NCBI GenBank assembly: GCA_000153745.1
Contig: DS022282.1
Coordinates: 103,881-167,880 of the forward strand
Direction: 5' to 3'
DNA length: 64,000 nt
DNA from: Rhodobacterales bacterium HTCC2255
Lineage (GTDB): Bacteria > Pseudomonadota > Alphaproteobacteria > Rhodobacterales > Rhodobacteraceae
The notes beneath the pieces are model-generated. The model did not search any database. It was not told the DNA's origin and saw nothing but the letters and a program-made list of their open reading frames with translations. A program made the position numbers and the translations under genes. Shown piece after piece: positions 58,731-64,000 of this stretch; within the stretch, counting starts at the first letter, position 1, and every line of letters begins with the position of its first letter.

Positions 58731-60239
58731 ATGTTAGCGTTAAGAAATCAACCATTATTTGTACTATTACTTGGTATAACTTCATTGTTAATGTATGTTC
58801 CTGTCCTATTTTCAATAAGGCTAGATCAGTGGCTTTATGCGAGAACTTTTTTTTATCACGGAACCTTTTTTCTAATTATTACTGCGTTTTTAGGGATTGC
58901 ATTTTCTTCTAAAAAATTACGCAAGAAAATAGTTCAAAATATATTTGATTTATTTTGTTGTTTTGTTTTTTTGCCAATATTTATGGCCATGCCCTTAAAT
59001 TATTTAATAACAAATATAAATTTTTTTGATGCATATTTTGAAATGCTATCATCCTTTACGACAACTGGTGCATCAATTTTTGATCTTAATGATAGAGTAC
59101 CTGATGTACTGCACTTATGGCGTGCTTTAATTTCCTGGGTTGGCGGGTTATTAATGCTAGTAGCTGCTTTAGCAATATTTCAACCTGCTGGCTTGGGTGG
59201 GTTTGATGTATACACAAGAAAGAGTAATTCTGATAATTTAAAAATCCAAATAAAGCGAGTTGATATAAGATCAAGAATAATCAAATACAGTATATTAATT
59301 TCACCAATATATTTTCTTTTAACTATTGTAATGAGTATACTTTTAATAATGAGTGGAGATCGACCACTTGTTGCAGTTATTCATTCTATGAGTACTTTTT
59401 CTACAAGTGGAATTAGTAATGTAGGTGGTATCCAAGGTGCAAATTCTGGTGCATCAGGTGAATTTATAATTGTGCTTTTTTTAATATTTTCAATATCACG
59501 TTTCATGTACCAACAAGACTCTGATGGAAGAGGATACCGCAGGTTAAAGCGAGACAAAGAAGTAAATATAATGCTAATATTAATATTAATAATTCCGTCA
59601 TTATTATTTATAAGACATTGGTTTGGAATAATTGAAATCTCTGAAAAGTTTGATTTTCAATCAGGGTTATCAGCTTTTTGGGGAGGTGTCTTCATGGTTA
59701 TGTCTTTTCTGTCCACTACAGGCTTTGAAAGTGAATATTGGGGCTCTTCACAAGCATGGTCAGGATTGAAAACGCCTGGATTAATTTTAATGGGACTGTG
59801 TGTGCTTGGTGGTGGTATAGCAACAACAGCGGGTGGCGTTAAATTGCTTAGAGTATATGTTCTTTACAAGCATGGTGTAAGAGAAATGACTCGATTAAGT
59901 TATCCTCATTCAGTTGCAGGAGCGGGTGAAAAAGCTAGAAACTTTCGTAGGGAAGGTGCCTATGCTGCTTGGATATTTTTTATGTTATTTCTTGTAAGTT
60001 TGGCTATAATTATACTCAGTTTTTCTGCCACTGGAATAAAGTTCGAACATAGTTTAATACTTGCAATTTCTGGATTATCAACTACTGGCCCACTCATCTA
60101 TGTTGCTGGTGATGGATCATTGTATTATTCAACAATTTCTCAGACAGCAAAATCAATTTTTTGTGTCGCAATGGTACTTGGAAGATTAGAAGCTTTAGCC
60201 GTCATTGCATTATTTAATCCAAACTATTGGCTAAAATAG
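58731..60239 (+). CDS. trkH: Trk potassium transporter membrane subunit TrkH
   Basis: A 502-residue membrane protein that conducts K+. It shows the four pore-loop repeats of the superfamily: SSFTTTGASIF, MSTFSTSGISN, MSFLSTTGFES and ISGLSTTGPLI. About ten to twelve helices are likely. It forms an operon with trkA. The 130-bp A+T-rich gap that follows probably carries the hfq promoter. Confidence 0.95.
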   Translation: MLALRNQPLFVLLLGITSLLMYVPVLFSIRLDQWLYARTFFYHGTFFLIITAFLGIAFSSKKLRKKIVQNIFDLFCCFVFLPIFMAMPLNYLITNINFFDAYFEMLSSFTTTGASIFDLNDRVPDVLHLWRALISWVGGLLMLVAALAIFQPAGLGGFDVYTRKSNSDNLKIQIKRVDIRSRIIKYSILISPIYFLLTIVMSILLIMSGDRPLVAVIHSMSTFSTSGISNVGGIQGANSGASGEFIIVLFLIFSISRFMYQQDSDGRGYRRLKRDKEVNIMLILILIIPSLLFIRHWFGIIEISEKFDFQSGLSAFWGGVFMVMSFLSTTGFESEYWGSSQAWSGLKTPGLILMGLCVLGGGIATTAGGVKLLRVYVLYKHGVREMTRLSYPHSVAGAGEKARNFRREGAYAAWIFFMLFLVSLAIIILSFSATGIKFEHSLILAISGLSTTGPLIYVAGDGSLYYSTISQTAKSIFCVAMVLGRLEALAVIALFNPNYWLK

Positions 60240-60369
60240 CTAATTTTGATTTTTTTTTGCTATTATAATAGTTTTTTTGTATTATTAGTAGAATAATTAT
60301 AAAATATAGCTTTACATATTATTCAGGCTCAACCATCAGTTGGAATAATTTTAAAAAAGGGCAGTTGAA

Positions 60370-60615
60370 ATGGCTAATGATAACCGTAACTTACAAGACG
60401 CATTCTTAAACCATGTCCGAAAAGCAAAAATTTCTGTGACTATTTTTTTAATTAATGGTGTTAAATTGCAGGGGAATATAAGCTGGTTTGATAATTTTTG
60501 CGTTCTTCTTAGAAGAGATGGACAATCACAGTTAGTATACAAGCATGCAATCTCAACAATAATGCCAGCACAACCGGTTGTACTTTATGATGGTGAAGAA
60601 GCACAATCGGAATAA
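60370..60615 (+). CDS. hfq: RNA chaperone Hfq
   Basis: An 81-residue Sm-like hexameric protein that pairs small RNAs with their targets. The Sm1 motif is seen in [20 protein letters not shown] and [17 protein letters not shown], and the Sm2 motif is [10 protein letters not shown] with the KH residues that bind uridine. It has the short C-terminal tail usual in alphaproteobacteria. hflX follows 3 bp downstream, so they are co-translated. GGGCAG lies before the ATG. Confidence 0.97.
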   Translation: MANDNRNLQDAFLNHVRKAKISVTIFLINGVKLQGNISWFDNFCVLLRRDGQSQLVYKHAISTIMPAQPVVLYDGEEAQSE

Positions 60616-60618
60616 AAC

Positions 60619-61872
60619 ATGCATGTAAGCGTTCTACACCCAAATTTATTAAATCCTAATAAACGACGCACGCCAGAACATTCTTTGGAAGAGGCTGTTT
60701 CGTTAGCTAATGCTTTGGATATTGAAATACTACATGAAGCCGTTATTCCACTAAAAAAACCTAATGCTGGTACACTTTTTGGGTCGGGTAAATTATTAGA
60801 ATTATCTCAAATTTTTAAAAGTAATGACATTGATTTGGTAATAATTGATGGGCCACTTACTCCAATTCAACAAAGAAATCTTGAAAAAGAATGGAACTTA
60901 AAGGTTTTAGATCGAACAGGTTTAATCTTGGAAATATTCGGTGACAGAGCGCAAACACGAGAAGGTGTACTTCAAGTTGATTTAGCTGCCCTGAATTACC
61001 AACGATCTCGTTTAGTTCGAACATGGACACACCTTGAGAGACAACGTGGTGGATTAAGCTTTATTGGTGGTGCTGGTGAAACACAAATTGAAAGTGACAG
61101 AAGGCAAATTGATGACGCTATTTTAAGATTGAAAAAACAATTGGAAAAAGTTGTAAAAACCCGTGAATTACATAGATCTGCAAGAAAGAAAATACCTTAT
61201 CCGATTGTAGCGCTTGTTGGATATACAAATGCTGGTAAATCAACATTATTTAATTATATGACAGGTGCTAAAGTTTTTGCAAAGGATATGTTATTTGCAA
61301 CGTTAGATCCAACTATGAGGGAGGTTGAGCTTCCTTCAGGACAAAAGATAATTTTATCTGATACTGTAGGATTTATTTCTGAACTACCTACACAATTAAT
61401 TGCTGCTTTTAGGGCAACTTTAGAAGAAGTTTTGGATGCTAATCTTATACTCCATGTGAGAGATATTTCACATCCTGAAACTGAAGCTCAAGCTAATGAT
61501 GTTAATGATATTTTAGAAGAATTGGATGTATCAGATAATACTAAATCTAATATATTAGAAGTATGGAATAAAACGGATTTATTATCAAATGATGAACTTA
61601 TAAATGCAAAGAATATATCAGACAGATCAGAAAAAATAAGAACAGTTTCGGCATTAACTGGGGATGGATTAAGCGTACTTTTATCAGAAATTGATGAAAA
61701 CCTTAAAGAAATAACAGTATCTGATGTTGTTAAGCTAGCATTAACTGAAGGTGGAAGAAGGGCCTGGTTATATAAAAATAATTTAGTAAAAAATGAAGTG
61801 TCTAATGAAAATTTTATAGAACTTTCTGTAACATGGACACCTAAGCAAGCGGCTCAATTTTTAAAGGTTTAA
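60619..61872 (+). CDS. hflX: GTPase HflX
   Basis: A 417-residue ribosome-associated GTPase that splits stalled ribosomes under stress. The N-terminal HflX domain includes GTLFGSGK and LVIIDGPLTPIQQRNLE; a glycine-rich linker follows (RQRGGLSFIGGAGETQ). G motifs are GYTNAGKST (G1), DTVGF (G3) and NKTD (G4). It ends 5 bp from the convergent acylase gene. The hfq-hflX pair is conserved across proteobacteria. Confidence 0.96.
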   Translation: MHVSVLHPNLLNPNKRRTPEHSLEEAVSLANALDIEILHEAVIPLKKPNAGTLFGSGKLLELSQIFKSNDIDLVIIDGPLTPIQQRNLEKEWNLKVLDRTGLILEIFGDRAQTREGVLQVDLAALNYQRSRLVRTWTHLERQRGGLSFIGGAGETQIESDRRQIDDAILRLKKQLEKVVKTRELHRSARKKIPYPIVALVGYTNAGKSTLFNYMTGAKVFAKDMLFATLDPTMREVELPSGQKIILSDTVGFISELPTQLIAAFRATLEEVLDANLILHVRDISHPETEAQANDVNDILEELDVSDNTKSNILEVWNKTDLLSNDELINAKNISDRSEKIRTVSALTGDGLSVLLSEIDENLKEITVSDVVKLALTEGGRRAWLYKNNLVKNEVSNENFIELSVTWTPKQAAQFLKV

Positions 61873-61877
61873 ACTTT

Positions 61878-64000
61878 TTATTTTTGTTTAAGTAGCACAG
61901 AGCCCAATGAACCTGCACGAGCTAATTTTGGATCAAGAACCATTGGTATATATTCTCCACGCTTCCATAGATTAGCCAAGTTATCATATTGATTTGATAA
62001 TAGATGACCTGATTGACCTGTTGATATAATAAATAATGAACTTTCTAAATCAGAAAAATCCACTATCATTCTAAAACCTGCGGCGTGTACATTTTCAAAT
62101 GGATTTTTACCATGATTTTTTGTTTTTGCTCTCATTAAAGTATTATCACCACCAGAAGTTGTTTGTCTTATATTTGACATCCAATTAATTACTGGAATTG
62201 ATCCAAATATTTTGTGCTTATGGTTGGCAATATGTGCTTCACCCCATTGCCAATTCTCCAAACTATCACCATAAATTTTTGAAAGTTCCTCTATTGATGC
62301 AATTAAAGATTGCAAGGCAATTTCGTTGCACGTTTCGATTTTTGAAGATGGAATTATATCACACCAAATTGATGCATCATCTATGTTCCGTAAAACTCTT
62401 TCTAAAAATACTGGATCAACCTCTTTAAACTTTTGCGAAAGAGGTCCCAGCTCATCACGAATTATAAATTTTTGGAAATTAGACACCCAAGAAGTATAAA
62501 TCAGGGGTTCAGGCATATGTTCATTCATCTCACCATTCCAGTTCGCAAGCAAATTAAGCGCTTCGGATGCTAAAGTATGAGATTTAGATTTTTCCTGCAA
62601 TTTGTTTGTATACCAAAGCTCCTTCGCAATTAATGGCAAAATTGTTCTTGCAGCATCTGATATAGTATCTAATTGTGCTTCAATAAAGCTGTCCCTTGTA
62701 TGTATTTCTCTTTCATTCATAAGTTTGGATAAACGCTTTATTCTAAAATTATCACCCCATCTATGTGATATGTGATTTGGAAATTTTTTATCTGTGGTTT
62801 TATTGTTTGTATTGGCAACAATCCCATTGTTTGGGTTCATCGTGCCTGGGTTTTCCTGATAACTGTAATACCCATTCCAGTGATTTCTTTTCAGCCAACC
62901 TTGAGATGGTATTCTGCCTTCTCCAAAATGATTAGTGTTTCTTTTAGGAATTTTACCTATTACTTTCAAAGATATATTATCTTTATCAGCAAGAACCATA
63001 TTATAAACTGGAGAAACATAATCGTTAAATTGCGCTTGGGCTGCTTCCAAGTCCATTTTTGTCATCATATGAAATAGTGAACTATAAGATTTATCGAAAG
63101 TTTCTAATGCTGTTGATTTGATACTAGCAACATTGTTTTGTGGCATTATTTGGTTAATATCAAAAAAATTATTAGGTATAACAGGTCTATTATCTGCCCA
63201 AAGTAGATTTATAGTTTTACTTTTTGAACCATGAATTTTTATAATTTCTTTATTCGTATTAAATGGTACAAAACTATCTCCCACTTTATATTGTTGTTTG
63301 TTTGATGGATTTAATTGTTCTATATAAATATCTGTATCATCTCCATTACCAGCAGAAAATCCCCAGGCGAGATATTTTGATCGACCAGACATAATTAAGG
63401 GTAGACCAGGTATTGAAGCGCCGATAATTCCACCACTTTTTAATTCTAGCCTTGCTAGTGACCAATATCCTGGCGCGGAAAGGCTATTATGAGGATCTGC
63501 TGCTAACAAGCTAGATTTACTGGTCGTTCGTTTGGGATGTGCTGCCCAAACATTTGACGCAGGAATGTTTTTAAATTGTCCTAAGCTATCGAATTGATGT
63601 CTTTTAGATATGTCACTTAGCATGATCTTATTAGGATTTATTATATCGCTAAATTTTTGCAATGAATTATTTTGATAACCTGGGTCATCCGGTAATATAT
63701 CTTTCGTTTTTTTATTGCCTATCAATAAAGAAACTTGTGCACGTAAAATTTCAGAGTCTAGATGATCACTAGATTTTATAGCCATAAGTTTAAGTATTGC
63801 TAAGCTATCAACAGGAGACCAAGGTTCTATTTCAGGCTTGAATAAAAAGAATTCCGGCGCACCGCGGCCTAAAGCTTTTTTATTAAGTATTTTAAGCCAT
63901 GCATTTATACCATTCGAATAAGAGACCAGAGCGCTGGTTGCTTCTTTGGTTTGATATTGTAATGATAATGCAGCAATATCATAAATACCTAATCGCCTAA
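61878..64000 (-). CDS. Penicillin acylase family N-terminal nucleophile hydrolase (5' end outside window)
   Basis: The frame stays open to the right edge (last whole codon at 63996-63998), so the methionine at 63785 is not the true start and at least 70 more residues are encoded here. The family makes a precursor that cuts itself to expose a serine at the new N-terminus of the beta chain. That serine is in IPASNVWAAHPKRT, codon at 63555-63557. Nearby are LLAADPHNSLSAPG and IPGLPLIMSGRSKYLAWGF, also typical. Members hydrolyse penicillin amides, acyl-homoserine lactones or other amides; the substrate is unknown here. A signal peptide would lie outside the window. It is convergent with hflX. Confidence 0.9.
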   Translation of the reverse strand, partial: RRLGIYDIAALSLQYQTKEATSALVSYSNGINAWLKILNKKALGRGAPEFFLFKPEIEPWSPVDSLAILKLMAIKSSDHLDSEILRAQVSLLIGNKKTKDILPDDPGYQNNSLQKFSDIINPNKIMLSDISKRHQFDSLGQFKNIPASNVWAAHPKRTTSKSSLLAADPHNSLSAPGYWSLARLELKSGGIIGASIPGLPLIMSGRSKYLAWGFSAGNGDDTDIYIEQLNPSNKQQYKVGDSFVPFNTNKEIIKIHGSKSKTINLLWADNRPVIPNNFFDINQIMPQNNVASIKSTALETFDKSYSSLFHMMTKMDLEAAQAQFNDYVSPVYNMVLADKDNISLKVIGKIPKRNTNHFGEGRIPSQGWLKRNHWNGYYSYQENPGTMNPNNGIVANTNNKTTDKKFPNHISHRWGDNFRIKRLSKLMNEREIHTRDSFIEAQLDTISDAARTILPLIAKELWYTNKLQEKSKSHTLASEALNLLANWNGEMNEHMPEPLIYTSWVSNFQKFIIRDELGPLSQKFKEVDPVFLERVLRNIDDASIWCDIIPSSKIETCNEIALQSLIASIEELSKIYGDSLENWQWGEAHIANHKHKIFGSIPVINWMSNIRQTTSGGDNTLMRAKTKNHGKNPFENVHAAGFRMIVDFSDLESSLFIISTGQSGHLLSNQYDNLANLWKRGEYIPMVLDPKLARAGSLGSVLLKQK

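Noticed and set aside
60240..60369. A terminator between trkH and hfq
   Set aside because: CTATT/AATAG next to a T-run is too short and has a two-base loop; it is not a credible stem.

Overview
The window reads as a stretch of chromosome from a strongly A+T-rich, probably marine alphaproteobacterium. Pointers to the class are the dusB-ntrB-ntrC-ntrY-ntrX-trkA-trkH-hfq-hflX run, a fused IspDF enzyme, an NDUFA12-type complex I protein, the DUF2155-aat-accC-accB block, and an RNase E with a large acidic insert in its S1 domain. The marine habitat is inferred mainly from a convincing DMSP lyase gene, dddP. I cannot name the genus. Both ends cut through genes: an Uup-type ABC-F ATPase on the left and a penicillin-acylase-family hydrolase on the right. 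I saw no phage, insertion sequence, CRISPR array, rRNA or toxin-antitoxin cassette.

Layout. 1-3.7 kb: uup end, then an Lrp-type regulator divergent from arginase and ornithine cyclodeaminase (arginine to ornithine to proline). 3.7-10 kb: parE, dddP, a DUF3445 haem N-demethylase-like gene divergent from dddP, glnA and glnB. 10-12 kb: tRNA-Leu(UAG), a DUF2721 membrane protein, a Gfo/Idh/MocA oxidoreductase and an unlisted 52-residue exported peptide. 12-20.8 kb: tig-clpP-clpX, NDUFA12-like, mlaD, DUF2155, aat, accC, accB and an M48 protease with TPR-like repeats. 20.8-29.7 kb: rne with a long structured leader, PBP1A, prfB, bactofilin and an M23 peptidase. 29.8-39.9 kb: DUF455, peroxiredoxin, a giant AsmA-like protein, queA, an MFS carrier, lpdA with a coupled PhnD-like gene, and a VIT-family transporter. 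40-50 kb: katG, lipA, a cold-shock/DEAD-box fusion helicase, hpt, ratA-like, amtB, pncC, pgpA and ispDF. 50-64 kb: dusB, both nitrogen two-component systems, Trk potassium uptake, hfq, hflX and the acylase.

How the genes work together. Nitrogen handling recurs: arginine catabolism, GS/PII, AmtB, NtrBC and NtrYX. Both response regulators lack the GAFTGA loop needed to engage sigma-54, and I found no -24/-12 promoter before glnB or amtB. That suggests a sigma-54-independent nitrogen circuit. Envelope genes (PBP1A, bactofilin with an overlapping M23 peptidase, AsmA-like, MlaD, DUF2155) form a second theme. Post-transcriptional control (RNase E, Hfq, the fused helicase, ClpXP, trigger factor) forms a third. 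Several of these genes have structured, probably regulatory, leader regions.

The most notable items are dddP and its divergent DUF3445 neighbour, the GAFTGA-less NtrC, the cold-shock/DEAD fusion, the hairpin leader before tig, the structured rne leader, and the PhnD-like protein without a signal peptide that overlaps lpdA. None is proven to be a new system. They are candidates read from sequence alone.
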